Below, in pieces: positions 9,176 to 17,856 of a stretch of DNA of 64,000 bases (within the stretch, counting starts at the first letter, position 1; the number at the start of each line of letters is the position of its first letter). This stretch comes from Sediminicola sp. (GTDB taxonomy: Bacteria > Bacteroidota > Bacteroidia > Flavobacteriales > Flavobacteriaceae): NCBI GenBank assembly GCA_024643325.1, contig JAHEND010000003.1, positions 62,001 to 126,000 on the forward strand. The letters run 5' to 3'. The position numbers were made by a program, and so were the translations under genes. A model generated the notes under the pieces. The model saw only the letters and a program-made list of their open reading frames with translations. It was not told the origin of the DNA and ran no database searches.

Positions 9176-10849
9176 CTAATTATTTAATATTTGGGTGAGT
9201 ATTTTTTCTGTAATGAGGTAAGTAGGTTTTACCCCTGTTGTCCCAAGCCCCCCAGAGGCTAAAGTACTCCCAGTTTCCAATGGGTTGTCTGAGGCGTAAT
9301 ACGCGTAATTCACTTCTACGTCTTCTCGAATGCTCCTGCGTACTTTAGAAGCAGATTGAATGGCTTTTTGATAATGCACCCCTTCCATCTCTAAGCCAAT
9401 TACGTTCCAAGTAGATTCATGAAAGTAAGTTAGGATGTCTTTGTTTTGAAGCGAGGTACCTAACACAGAAATCATAGCCCCTTCTAACACTAGTAGATCA
9501 TGGCCTTCAAAATCTGCCGCACAAAGCTGGTTTTTAAAAGGATAGTTGTCTGCAGAACCCTCAAAAATATGGGCATTTGGAATCATTAAATCTCCTTTTC
9601 CGCCTTCTAAAATTCCTGCTTTCCCCATGATAGAGATAGAATGAACATCTAAAAACAAAGGTGTTTTTTTATTGGCTTTATATGGCTTTAACAGCTCGTC
9701 CATGGTCTCATAGGCCTGCTCTCCAAAGGCGTAATCCATCACAAAAATAACAGGGGCTTTTGTAGGGTCTGTAAATTTAGGCACAAAATGACTCTGCCCT
9801 ACTGCTTTGGCTAGATCAAATATTTGTATATCTATATTGGTTCCAGATTGGTCTGGAATAACAGTCATTCCATGTGCTGTTGCAAATTCGGTTACCTGTG
9901 CTCTAAGGGGCTCGTTTTCAGGAGCACTGAGGGCTTCGTATATGGCTAAATCGGTGCTTTTTTCAAAGGCTTTGCCCAAGGCTTTTCTTGCGAACAAAGC
10001 GTTCATTACCGAGTGCATATTTGCACTGATAATATGTAAAGGCCTGCCCATAAGATCTTGTTTAATGAGCAATTCTTTAATGGCATTAGCCCATCTTTCT
10101 CCATGAATATGGTGCCCCAGACGCTCTCTCAATAATGGGCTAAAAGTAATAGTGCGTTTTTCTCCTGTAGTTTCTTCTTCAATAGCCAAATTACCCAGCC
10201 AGTAAATCACTTTTAAAAAGCGCTCTGGCTGCGCTTTAGTCGCTAACTTTTTATGCATCTCTGAGACTTCTAGAAAAGAACGTCCCAGAAAATTAGACAT
10301 ATGAATTAAGGCAGTTTCACGTTCTGCTACAGTGAGTTTTCCTTTGGCTATGGCCTCTGAAAACTTGGTCCAATCTCTGGTCGTTTTCTGACTGTCTTCT
10401 AAGTAAACACGCTTTAAAATCTTGTGTGATTCTATAAACAAGAAGGTCAGGTGGGTAAGAATATCGTAAATATCCGAACGGCCTCTAGTAATTTCTACAT
10501 TCATTTGCTCGTGGTCTATTCTAAAGCAATTCCTGCGCCTTTTTGGGGGCACAATGGCTTTAAAATGAGCCGCCCCATAGCCTTCATCTGAGGTAAGGTT
10601 TATAAAACGACATTCCTCAATACCTTCCGGCAAACGCTCCAATACATAAATGAGTCCGTTAAGCTCTGCTTTTTCCTCTGCTATACTTCCGTAAATTTCC
10701 GGCCTGAGTTGTAAGAGGGCATTTCTTAGGGTCTCTCCGGAAACCCCCATCGGCTTGTAAAAGCCCCTATTAAACAGGTGCCTCATGGTAATATAAATAC
10801 GCTCAATGGCGTTGGTGGACTCTCTGGCCCTTGTGTTATTGTTAGACAT
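9176..10849 (-). CDS. Conserved Bacteroidota protein, DUF6909-like
   Basis: A 557-residue soluble protein without signal peptide or membrane segment. I recall this Flavobacteriia family as DUF6909, but no enzymatic motif is evident to me. Visible landmarks are RIDHEQMNVEITRGRSDIYD near residue 120, IFVMDYAFGEQAYETMDELL near 370, and LFLDVHSISIMGKAGILEGG followed by KGDLMIPNAHIFEG near 400-430. The later blocks resemble a phosphorylase-like nucleoside fold only in a vague way. Its start overlaps the stop of the GH3 gene by eight bases, so the two are translationally linked. Confidence 0.7.
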   Translation of the reverse strand: MSNNNTRARESTNAIERIYITMRHLFNRGFYKPMGVSGETLRNALLQLRPEIYGSIAEEKAELNGLIYVLERLPEGIEECRFINLTSDEGYGAAHFKAIVPPKRRRNCFRIDHEQMNVEITRGRSDIYDILTHLTFLFIESHKILKRVYLEDSQKTTRDWTKFSEAIAKGKLTVAERETALIHMSNFLGRSFLEVSEMHKKLATKAQPERFLKVIYWLGNLAIEEETTGEKRTITFSPLLRERLGHHIHGERWANAIKELLIKQDLMGRPLHIISANMHSVMNALFARKALGKAFEKSTDLAIYEALSAPENEPLRAQVTEFATAHGMTVIPDQSGTNIDIQIFDLAKAVGQSHFVPKFTDPTKAPVIFVMDYAFGEQAYETMDELLKPYKANKKTPLFLDVHSISIMGKAGILEGGKGDLMIPNAHIFEGSADNYPFKNQLCAADFEGHDLLVLEGAMISVLGTSLQNKDILTYFHESTWNVIGLEMEGVHYQKAIQSASKVRRSIREDVEVNYAYYASDNPLETGSTLASGGLGTTGVKPTYLITEKILTQILNN

Positions 10850-12341
10850 GGTCTTTAATTTTTAATAAAGCGTCTGCAATATCTCGGTCGTTGGCCAAGC
10901 GCTGCACTTTGTTTTGTCCGCCTAATTTGCCTTTTGTTTTCATAAACTGGGTAAAAGCGTTTGTGGGAAGTGAAGTGATTTTTAAGCCTTGCAATACCTT
11001 CCCTACAATGAGGTCTTTATAATAACTGTTTTGGTCCTGTAAAGACTGGTCTAAGATACTGGAAAATAGACTAATATCTGAAGGGGCTTTTTCAAAAGCA
11101 ACCAGCCACTCGTGATAAGGCAATCCGGTACTAGGTGCTATCTGAGGCGCTACCGTAAATTCTAATACCCTAGCGTCTGTCTTTGTTATGGCCTCCTGCA
11201 TGGCGTATTCCACCTCTTTTGCAATGACGTGTTCTCCAAAAGCAGAAATAAAATGTTTAATACGTCCTGAAACTATTACTCTATAAGGTTTTAAAGAAGT
11301 AAATTGAACCGTGTCTCCAATATTGTAGCCCCACAAGCCTGCGTTGGTAGAAAGGATTAATACGTAATTTACTCCCATAGCAACTTCCCCAATTGTCAAT
11401 CTTGGTGGGTGTTTTTCATAGAACTGATCTGCGGGAATAAACTCGTAAAAAATACCGCTATTCAAGAGCAGTAACATACCTTTTTCATCGCGCAAGTCTT
11501 GGTAGGCAAAAAAGCCTTCACTCGCAGGGAAAAGCTCAATGGTGTCTACTTTTCTTCCTATTAAATTTTCAAAATTAGCCCGGTACGGGTCATAATTAAC
11601 CCCCCCATAAATAAAGAGGTTAAAATGCTTAAATAAGTCTCCTACTGGTTTGCCGCTGGCTGCTTTGAGACGTTCAAAATACATTTGAACCCAAGAGGGT
11701 ATTCCGGCAATCACGCCCATGTCTTCGGCAATGGTTTCTTTAACCACGGCCTCTACTTTTGTCTCCCAATCTTCTATACAATTGGTCTCCCAACTAGGCA
11801 ATCTATTGCGCTGTAGGTAGGCCGGAACATAATGGGCAGAAATTCCAGAAAGCCTTCCTGTTGGAATATATCCAGAGGTGTCTAAAACAGGACTCCCTTG
11901 TAAAAAAATCATCTTTCTGGTCACAAAATCACTGTTCCCACTCTGGTGTATATAATGCAGAATAGCGTCTCTTGAGGCCTTTACCTGTTCCTGAATAGAG
12001 GCCTTGGTAATGGGAATGTATTTGGCACCAGAGGTTGTGCCTGATGTCTTGGCAAAATAAGCCGGTTGTCCTGGCCAGAGTATGTTTTTTTCTCCAGCAA
12101 CTACTTTTTGAACATAAGGCTTTAGGTCTTCATAATCCCTCACGGGAACGCTTTTTATAAAATCTCCATGGGTCTTTATCTGATCAAAACCATGGTCTTT
12201 CCCAAACTGCGTATTGCGGGCTTGGGTTATTAGAGAGGCAAAAACCGCCTCTTGAGTTGCTACAGGCTCATTGGCCCATTGGGCGGTTTGTTGTACGATG
12301 TATTTAGCAAATATCTTTGCTGCAAATTGCTTTAAGCCCAT
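10842..12341 (-). CDS. GH3 auxin-responsive promoter family protein (acyl-adenylating)
   Basis: A 499-residue member of the bacterial GH3 family, in the ANL adenylate-forming superfamily. The P-loop-like motif FAKTSGTTSGAKYIPIT (about 108-124) is the ATP-binding signature; LFPASEGFFAYQ and YNIGDTVQFTSLKPYRVIVSG are later conserved blocks. Plant GH3 enzymes conjugate acyl acids to amino acids; the bacterial substrate is unknown. It follows the M23 gene by three bases and overlaps the next gene by eight, so it belongs to the same transcript. A G7 run (C7 at 11600-11606) lies inside the coding sequence. Confidence 0.9.
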   Translation of the reverse strand: MGLKQFAAKIFAKYIVQQTAQWANEPVATQEAVFASLITQARNTQFGKDHGFDQIKTHGDFIKSVPVRDYEDLKPYVQKVVAGEKNILWPGQPAYFAKTSGTTSGAKYIPITKASIQEQVKASRDAILHYIHQSGNSDFVTRKMIFLQGSPVLDTSGYIPTGRLSGISAHYVPAYLQRNRLPSWETNCIEDWETKVEAVVKETIAEDMGVIAGIPSWVQMYFERLKAASGKPVGDLFKHFNLFIYGGVNYDPYRANFENLIGRKVDTIELFPASEGFFAYQDLRDEKGMLLLLNSGIFYEFIPADQFYEKHPPRLTIGEVAMGVNYVLILSTNAGLWGYNIGDTVQFTSLKPYRVIVSGRIKHFISAFGEHVIAKEVEYAMQEAITKTDARVLEFTVAPQIAPSTGLPYHEWLVAFEKAPSDISLFSSILDQSLQDQNSYYKDLIVGKVLQGLKITSLPTNAFTQFMKTKGKLGGQNKVQRLANDRDIADALLKIKDHV

Positions 12342-12344
12342 AGG

Positions 12345-13214
12345 TTAATTAAAATCTATATAATTTAGGGGGTTTACTGGTCGGTCTTTCTCCCACAATT
12401 CAAAATGTAAATGTGCGCCTGTAGAATACTCTCCTGTATTCCCCACGGCAGCTACCACCTCACCCGCCAATACTTGGTCGCCTTGGTTTTTTAACAAGGC
12501 CCCATTGTGTTTATAAACAGACAACATACCATTTCTGTGTTGAATCATAATCACATAACCCGTATCTGAAGTCCATTCTGAAAAGACCACAGTACCTGAG
12601 GTAATGGCTTTAACGGGGGCATCTTCTACCGCGGTTATATCTATAGCATAATGCTTTATTTCAGGGTCAAATCTTTGAGTGATTAAACCACTTACTGGGG
12701 GAAACAAAGCAGTTTCCAGGGCATTGGTGTTGCTTTCAAATAAATTATATCTGTCTTCTAAGGCTACCCTAGCGCGCAAAATAGAGTCTTCACGAATAGG
12801 GGTCAATACTACAGTAGTGGTGTCTAAATTAAAAGGAAGGTCCAAAGAATCGTTCTCAATTTGGCTAGGCGCGTAATCTCCTTTGAGCACCATACGAATG
12901 CGCTCAATATAACGTTCGTTGTAAGAGATAATCTGGCTCAAAGAATCCGTAACTTCTACTAGAGAAACAGCCTGTCTTTTAAGGTCTGTTGAGGCGTAAC
13001 CTGGAATATATTCTCTAAGGGAGGTAAAAGCCACAAGCACAATCGTAGCCGCAATTAAAGCAACAGCAGAAAGGGTGCCTACCACAAAAACATTCAGCCT
13101 AGAGAGCTTAAAGGACACCTTTTCTTCAAAGGTGTCTTCATTTAAGACCACTAGCCGGTATTTGTAACGCCATTTGTTTTCGGAGCGCTCCTTTTTTACT
13201 GCTTTCTTAGCCAT
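12345..13214 (-). CDS. M23 family metallopeptidase (LytM-type)
   Basis: A 289-residue inner-membrane-anchored protein. After a basic cytoplasmic start (AKKAVKKERSENKWRYKYR) there is one membrane helix at about 49-66, a coiled linker, and a C-terminal LytM domain. Zn ligands are visible as HYAIDI (H and D) and the late HLHFELW; the catalytic YKHNG sits between them. The role is cutting or regulating cutting of peptidoglycan cross-links. It is the first gene of the ten-gene minus-strand run and faces tatA across about 95 bases. A -7 box lies only six bases before its ATG. Confidence 0.93.
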   Translation of the reverse strand: MAKKAVKKERSENKWRYKYRLVVLNEDTFEEKVSFKLSRLNVFVVGTLSAVALIAATIVLVAFTSLREYIPGYASTDLKRQAVSLVEVTDSLSQIISYNERYIERIRMVLKGDYAPSQIENDSLDLPFNLDTTTVVLTPIREDSILRARVALEDRYNLFESNTNALETALFPPVSGLITQRFDPEIKHYAIDITAVEDAPVKAITSGTVVFSEWTSDTGYVIMIQHRNGMLSVYKHNGALLKNQGDQVLAGEVVAAVGNTGEYSTGAHLHFELWEKDRPVNPLNYIDFN

Positions 13215-13220
13215 ACACTA

Positions 13221-13228
13221 CAAAGATA
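13221..13228 (-). promoter_or_regulatory. Bacteroidota -7 box TATCTTTG before the M23 gene
   Basis: The minus-strand sequence TATCTTTG matches TAnnTTTG exactly and lies six bases before the ATG at 13214. Transcription would start at or next to the ATG. I see no clean TTG/TTTG -33 element at the expected spacing, so the call rests on the -7 box. Confidence 0.55.
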
Positions 13229-13280
13229 CATTTAGTATCACGATTTGCGAGGGAAAAATACAATCTTAGAACTTTTTTAG

Positions 13281-13288
13281 TACTTTTG
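13281..13288 (+). promoter_or_regulatory. -7 box TACTTTTG before tatA
   Basis: TACTTTTG fits TAnnTTTG and lies 21 bases before the tatA ATG at 13310. No clear -33 TTTG at the right distance was found. Confidence 0.5.
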
Positions 13289-13309
13289 TAGAACATAAAA
13301 TTATTGATC

Positions 13310-13504
13310 ATGATCAGTTTAGTTCCTTTTTTAGCCTTTGGCCCCATGCAAATAGTTGTAGTAGTTCTTGTTGTATTACTACTTTTCGGAGGAAAGAAAA
13401 TTCCGGAATTAATGCGTGGATTAGGAAGTGGCATTAAAGAATTTAAAGACGCTTCAAAAGACGACGCCAAAGATGTAGATCCTAAGATTGAAGATAAAAA
13501 ATAA
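13310..13504 (+). CDS. tatA: Twin-arginine translocase subunit TatA/TatE
   Basis: A small pore-forming subunit of the Tat system for exporting folded proteins. One N-terminal membrane helix ([16 protein letters not shown]) is followed by the hinge and amphipathic helix [22 protein letters not shown], then a charged tail. The ATG at 13310 is used; the open frame reaches a TTG two codons earlier, which is a less likely start. It is 64 residues, normal for TatA. No tatC is in the window. A Tat-signal oxidoreductase is encoded at 60092-61525. Confidence 0.95.
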   Translation: MISLVPFLAFGPMQIVVVVLVVLLLFGGKKIPELMRGLGSGIKEFKDASKDDAKDVDPKIEDKK

Positions 13505-13528
13505 AGAATCCAATAAATTATTGGTCCT

Positions 13529-13562
13529 AAAAAAACCCTTTCAAAATTGAAAGGGTTTTTTT
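13529..13562. terminator. Bidirectional terminator between tatA and DUF4837
   Basis: A-run plus CCCTTTC, a short AAAATT loop, then GAAAGGG plus T-run. It sits 25 bases after the tatA stop and 18 bases beyond the end of the leftward DUF4837 gene, so it can serve both. Confidence 0.85.
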
Positions 13563-13580
13563 ATGCCTTGTAAACCCTAT

Positions 13581-14567
13581 TTACCTTTGAATGGGGTGTA
13601 ACGTGTTCACTATCGCTTCTAATTCAAACAAATGAGGTCTTTTCTCTTTATTGGGCGCAAAAACAAAACCCTCTAAGACTATTTTTCTGTCTCTGGAAGG
13701 ATCATTTAAAATATAACTCACAAAAGGTCCTGCCATGGGGTAGTTATGCATTTCCCAAATGCCTCTAACCTCTACGCCTTTCATCCCTCCAATTTCTACT
13801 GGAAAAACATAAGGCATAAAAACAGTTTCCGTTTTCATATAAGTTTTTTTTCCAGGCACATCTGGCCCTGGAATATTGATTTTAACCACAGAATCCCTAG
13901 CCGCTACAATGTCTTCTACAAAGGTCTCTGGATTGTCAAAACTATTATAAGGTAAGGCGTAAGCAATTAAGTTGGAACTTCCTGCTGGAATAGCCCTGTC
14001 TATCCATGCAAAGCTTTCCGTTTGCATTCCCAGCCTATAGGCAGAAGGGATGTCTACTCCAACACCCAATAAATTTTCAATGCCTTTTTCCTGATTTAAG
14101 GAGCGCTTAAAACGCTCTTGGGTTTGGTCTATTTCCAATTCCTTAAAAGCGGTTATGAAATCTCTTTTCTTCGCTTGAAATTGACGCATTAGGTCTGCTT
14201 GGTCCACGCCTTTAACCACTCCTATTAATTGTGGTCTTGCATAAACATCCTTTTTAATGTGCGCGAGAGACAAACTGTCTAATCCCACTGCTAAAACTGT
14301 TCTGTTTTGCTTTACCGTTCCCTTAAAAACAGACGGGGGTATATATTGAATATGGTGGGCCGGCTCCGCTACGGCCAGTCCTTTAATAGGACTCATAAAA
14401 GCTTTTCTAACGGAATCTCCCACGGCACTTTCCCATAAATCTTCTTCCATGACCACTAAAATAGACTGCACCTGACCAATCGATTCAGGGAGGTATTTGT
14501 AATTGGATTTTTCCTTACAAGAAGAGACTATAAAAAGAAGGGAAAAAAATACGATTACATTTTTCAT
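13581..14567 (-). CDS. DUF4837 family lipoprotein
   Basis: A 328-residue protein with a lipoprotein signal (MKNVIVFFSLLFIVSSCKEK, lipobox VSSC with Cys at 17), so it is probably anchored in the envelope. The rest matches the Bacteroidota family DUF4837: SIGQVQSILVVMEEDLWESA near the start and GIWEMHNYPMAGPFVSYIL near residue 270. No function is established for the family as far as I know. It follows the LysM transglycosylase gene by nine bases and is co-transcribed with it, which suggests a cell-wall connection. Confidence 0.88.
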   Translation of the reverse strand: MKNVIVFFSLLFIVSSCKEKSNYKYLPESIGQVQSILVVMEEDLWESAVGDSVRKAFMSPIKGLAVAEPAHHIQYIPPSVFKGTVKQNRTVLAVGLDSLSLAHIKKDVYARPQLIGVVKGVDQADLMRQFQAKKRDFITAFKELEIDQTQERFKRSLNQEKGIENLLGVGVDIPSAYRLGMQTESFAWIDRAIPAGSSNLIAYALPYNSFDNPETFVEDIVAARDSVVKINIPGPDVPGKKTYMKTETVFMPYVFPVEIGGMKGVEVRGIWEMHNYPMAGPFVSYILNDPSRDRKIVLEGFVFAPNKEKRPHLFELEAIVNTLHPIQR

Positions 14568-14576
14568 GGGTTGGTT

Positions 14577-16109
14577 TTATGGGGAACAAGAACACAATTT
14601 CAAGGTTGTTCCAGGTTTTAATTGATTGTCCCAAATATCGTTCCATTTTTTTAGATCATCTACACTGACTCCTTTTAGCTTTTGGGCAATAAGCCAAAGT
14701 GAATCTCCTGCAGCGACGGTATAAGTCTTTTGATCCGAAGCTATAGAAGTAATCTTTGAAGCGCTTTTTTGGCCTCCGGTCGATGCGTTTTGGGTTCCAT
14801 TCAAAGGAAAAGTTTTGGGATAAAGGGTTAGTCTTTGTCCAATAGAGATGTTGTTTCCGCTCAATCTATTCCATTTTTTAATATCAGACACCCTTAATCC
14901 ATATCGCTGGGCAATTTTGCCTAAATAATCTCCAGATTGTACCCTGTATCTTAGTGGCGCTCCTACGGTCTGAAGGGCAGGGAAAGGTTTTTTTAAAAGA
15001 GCCATTTCTGCAGCTACTGCAGCGTAAATACTGTCTTGTTGGTCTATAAAAAGTGTGGTAGAGGTGCTTGGAAGCCTCAGCGCCTGAGGTTTTCCTTTGA
15101 TCTGAGGAATAATCCCTAGTTTATATACGGGATTCAATTGTTCAATGGTTTTTTCTGGCAAAGACAAAGCTTTAGAAAGTTGTGAAAAACTGATGGCTTT
15201 TTTGAGGTGTATGGTGTCTGTAGCATAAGATGCTAAAGCCGTTTTAGGCAACTCAAAGCCATGATCTTCTGCGTATTCAAACAAGTACATGGTGGTAAGC
15301 AAAGCAGGAACATAGCCTGCTGTTTCTCTGGGTAAAAAACTTCTTATGGCCCAGAAATCTTTCACGCCCCCAGCACGCCTAATGGCCTTTCTTACATTTC
15401 CTGGTCCAGAATTGTAGGCCGCTAAAGCCAAATTCCAATCTCCAAACATCCCGTGTAATTTCTTTAAATATTTAAAAGCTGCTTGAGTAGATTTAAAAGG
15501 GTCTTGACGCTCATCTATGTAATTATTGACCTCTAATCCCATCATTTTACCAGTGCCGTACATAAATTGCCAAAGCCCCGTAGCGCCAACTTTAGACCTT
15601 GCTTTGGGGTTTAAAGCTGACTCCACAATGGCCAAATATTTAATTTCCATAGGCATGGAAAGTGCGTCTAATTCCCTTTCAAAAAGCGGAAAATAATAGG
15701 CACTTCTATGCAACATTTTTTGAATAAGAACCCTTTTAGAACGTAAATACATCTTAATAACCCCCTCCAGTGAAGGGTTGTAGCGACTATCTAAAATAGT
15801 TTTCTGATCTAAAAGCGTCAAACGGCTTTTTAAACTGTCTTTAGGTGGGTTAAAAAGAGCTATGCTGTCTTGAGCGGAATAGCTTATTTCTGGATCCGGC
15901 ACCACATGTGAAGCGTTTAAAATAGAGTCTAAAACTGCGGCAAAAGTTAAGGCCTCTAAGGAAGGTTTTGAGATGGTATCTGTTAGAATAAGCGCTGGTA
16001 ATTCTTGAGATAAAGAGGCTTCTTGGGATATGGGTATAGAAATTTCTTGGGCCACTAATGGCCCAAGAAATATCCATAAAAAGAATGTTGCGAAGTGTTT
16101 TTTCATCAT
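14577..16109 (-). CDS. LysM-containing lytic transglycosylase (MltD-like)
   Basis: A 510-residue secreted murein hydrolase that cleaves the glycan strand to a 1,6-anhydro end. The signal peptide is MMKKHFATFFLWIFLGPLVA, with cleavage before QE. The SLT domain (about 140-260) shows the catalytic Glu in AIVESALNPKARS, then GATGLWQFM and AAYNSGPGNVRKA. Two LysM repeats follow, at about 390-433 (YRVQSGDYLGKIAQRYGL) and 463-505 (YTVAAGDSLWLIAQ), for peptidoglycan binding. Start could be the first or second Met. It precedes DUF4837 and follows pgk by 19 bases. Confidence 0.94.
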   Translation of the reverse strand: MMKKHFATFFLWIFLGPLVAQEISIPISQEASLSQELPALILTDTISKPSLEALTFAAVLDSILNASHVVPDPEISYSAQDSIALFNPPKDSLKSRLTLLDQKTILDSRYNPSLEGVIKMYLRSKRVLIQKMLHRSAYYFPLFERELDALSMPMEIKYLAIVESALNPKARSKVGATGLWQFMYGTGKMMGLEVNNYIDERQDPFKSTQAAFKYLKKLHGMFGDWNLALAAYNSGPGNVRKAIRRAGGVKDFWAIRSFLPRETAGYVPALLTTMYLFEYAEDHGFELPKTALASYATDTIHLKKAISFSQLSKALSLPEKTIEQLNPVYKLGIIPQIKGKPQALRLPSTSTTLFIDQQDSIYAAVAAEMALLKKPFPALQTVGAPLRYRVQSGDYLGKIAQRYGLRVSDIKKWNRLSGNNISIGQRLTLYPKTFPLNGTQNASTGGQKSASKITSIASDQKTYTVAAGDSLWLIAQKLKGVSVDDLKKWNDIWDNQLKPGTTLKLCSCSP

Positions 16110-16128
16110 TTACACTAAGGAAATGAGC

Positions 16129-17325
16129 TTAAGCCATGACCTCAATAGCCGCAATACCTGGAAGCGTTTTTCCTTCTAAGCTCTCCAGCATAGCGCCACC
16201 TCCTGTAGACACATAACTCACTTTGTTTTCAAAACCAAACTCTTTCACTGCGGCTACAGAATCTCCACCGCCCACTAGTGAAAAAGCCCCTGCTGCAGTG
16301 GCCTTCGCAATAGCTTCTCCAATAGCAATGGTCCCTTCAGCAAAGGTTTCTATTTCAAAAACACCTACTGGTCCATTCCATAAAATGGTTTTGGACTGCG
16401 ATATGATTTCAGCAAATTGCGCTAAGGTTTTTGGTCCAGCGTCTAAACCTTCCCACCCTTCAGGAATAGCAAAAACATCTGCTACTTGTGTATTGGCATC
16501 TTTATTAAAATCGTCAGCAGCCAACACGTCCACAGGTAAATGAACCTGAACTCCTTTGGCAGACGCTTTCTCTAAAATCTCTAATGCCAAAGACATTTTG
16601 TCGTCTTCACAGATAGAGTTTCCAACGCTACCCCCTTGTGCTTTAATAAAGGTGTAAGTCATTCCTCCTCCAATAATCAAATGATCTACTTTGTCTAGAA
16701 TATTTTCAATAATGGTAATTTTAGAAGACACTTTTGATCCTCCCAAAATAGCCGTTACTGGTTTTTCTCCACTACTCATGACCTTGTCAATGGCTAAAAT
16801 TTCTTTAGCCATTAAAGCGCCAAAGCAACAAGACCCTTTAAAGAATTGTGCAATAATAGTGGTAGAGGCGTGTGCTCTATGAGCAGTACCAAAAGCATCA
16901 TTTATATAAATGTCTCCCAAACTAGCAAGTTGTCTAGCGAAGGTTTCGTCACCAGACTCTTCTGCTGCATGAAATCTTAAGTTTTCCAAAAGCAAAACCC
17001 CTCCTGGCGCCATGGCGTCTACAGCAGCTCTGGCTTTTTCTCCCACACAATCTTCACTAAAGGCCACCGGAACACCTAATACTTTAGACACCGCGTCTAC
17101 AATTAAAGAAAGAGACATGCTTGGGTTTGCCTGTCCCTTTGGACGCCCAAAATGGCTCATTAATACAGCTTTCCCTCCTTGCGCCAACACGGCGTCTATG
17201 GTGGGTTTTGCTGCTGAAATTCTATTGGTGTCTGTGACTTGATTTGCCTCGTTCATAGGAACGTTAAAATCTACACGAATCAGGGCCACTTGGTCCTTGA
17301 AATTAAAATCTGAAAGTGTTTTCAT
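16129..17325 (-). CDS. pgk: Phosphoglycerate kinase
   Basis: The glycolytic enzyme that makes ATP from 1,3-bisphosphoglycerate and ADP in the cytoplasm. VALIRVDFNVPMNE at the N terminus, SHFGRPKGQ, LLENLRFHAAEE, GGSKVSSKI and the C-terminal nucleotide loop SLVGGGDSVAAV are all standard Pgk signatures. At 398 residues it is the normal length. The ATG at 17325 gives the conserved start. A TATATTTG -7 box on the minus strand (17351-17358) lies 25 bases upstream, so pgk probably heads the transcript that includes the transglycosylase and DUF4837. Confidence 0.97.
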   Translation of the reverse strand: MKTLSDFNFKDQVALIRVDFNVPMNEANQVTDTNRISAAKPTIDAVLAQGGKAVLMSHFGRPKGQANPSMSLSLIVDAVSKVLGVPVAFSEDCVGEKARAAVDAMAPGGVLLLENLRFHAAEESGDETFARQLASLGDIYINDAFGTAHRAHASTTIIAQFFKGSCCFGALMAKEILAIDKVMSSGEKPVTAILGGSKVSSKITIIENILDKVDHLIIGGGMTYTFIKAQGGSVGNSICEDDKMSLALEILEKASAKGVQVHLPVDVLAADDFNKDANTQVADVFAIPEGWEGLDAGPKTLAQFAEIISQSKTILWNGPVGVFEIETFAEGTIAIGEAIAKATAAGAFSLVGGGDSVAAVKEFGFENKVSYVSTGGGAMLESLEGKTLPGIAAIEVMA

Positions 17326-17350
17326 GGGGTTTTTAATAATTGTACGAACA

Positions 17351-17358
17351 CAAATATA
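17351..17358 (-). promoter_or_regulatory. -7 box TATATTTG before pgk
   Basis: The minus-strand TATATTTG fits TAnnTTTG and lies 25 bases before the pgk ATG. A matching -33 element is not evident. Confidence 0.5.
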
Positions 17359-17419
17359 CCTAAAATAAGCCCTTTTAATAGGCCTAAAAGATAAAAATTG
17401 AACTACAAGGTTTTCGTTT

Positions 17420-17460
17420 AACTAAAAATTCAGTTGTATAACTATTTTTTTAGTTATACA
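17420..17460. promoter_or_regulatory. Predicted BlaI-type operator pair
   Basis: A perfect 10-bp inverted repeat TGTATAACTA (17435-17444) and TAGTTATACA (17451-17460), spaced by six T, lies 28 bases before the repressor gene. A second, weaker AACT...AGTT dyad (17420-17423 and 17432-17435) has its centre exactly 20 bp upstream of the first dyad centre, about two helical turns. This spacing fits two repressor dimers on one face of the DNA. Autoregulation of the BlaI-M56 pair is the likely role. Confidence 0.65.
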
Positions 17461-17488
17461 TTCGTGATGAATTTAAAACACATTTTTT

Positions 17489-17854
17489 ATGAAACCATTA
17501 ACCAATAAGGAAGAAGAGGTGATGAAAATCCTTTGGAGACTTAAGAAGGGGTTTGTGAAAGATATTTTGGAAGCCTACAAAGGCCAGCAAGAAATCCCTC
17601 ATTACAACACCCTATCTACCATGGTTAGAAATTTAGAGGAAAAAGGCTATGTGGCCTATAAAGCATACGGAAAAACACATGAGTACTTCCCTGTAATAAG
17701 CAAAGAATCATATAGGGCAGTCTTTATGGAAAAAGCCATTTCTGATTTTTTCAGTGACTCCTACGCCCACCTTGTCTCTCAGTTTGCCAGGGAAGAGAAA
17801 ATTTCCATCAATGAATTAAAAGAAATCATTAAGCTTATAGAAAAAAACAAGTAA
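17489..17854 (+). CDS. BlaI/MecI/CopY family transcriptional repressor
   Basis: A 121-residue winged-helix repressor. The start LTNKEEEVMKILWRLKKGFV and the recognition region HYNTLSTMVRNLEEKGYVA are the family DNA-binding signatures; the C-terminal helical part forms the dimer. In this family the paired M56 membrane protease triggers loss of repression. Here the M56 gene follows after two bases, so the two form a sensor-repressor module. No beta-lactamase gene is adjacent, so the regulated target is not evident. A palindromic operator precedes the gene. Confidence 0.93.
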   Translation: MKPLTNKEEEVMKILWRLKKGFVKDILEAYKGQQEIPHYNTLSTMVRNLEEKGYVAYKAYGKTHEYFPVISKESYRAVFMEKAISDFFSDSYAHLVSQFAREEKISINELKEIIKLIEKNK

Positions 17855-17856
17855 GC

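Noticed and set aside
2928-13316. The shared TGATCATGAT sequence at the start of DUF6341 and tatA
   Set aside because: It is a short palindrome in two small membrane-protein genes with unrelated families. Two copies in 10 kb can occur by chance and common Met-Ile starts explain it.
16223-16543. A 106-codon plus-strand frame inside pgk
   Set aside because: It lies within the well-supported pgk on the opposite strand and has low-complexity composition typical of a shadow frame.
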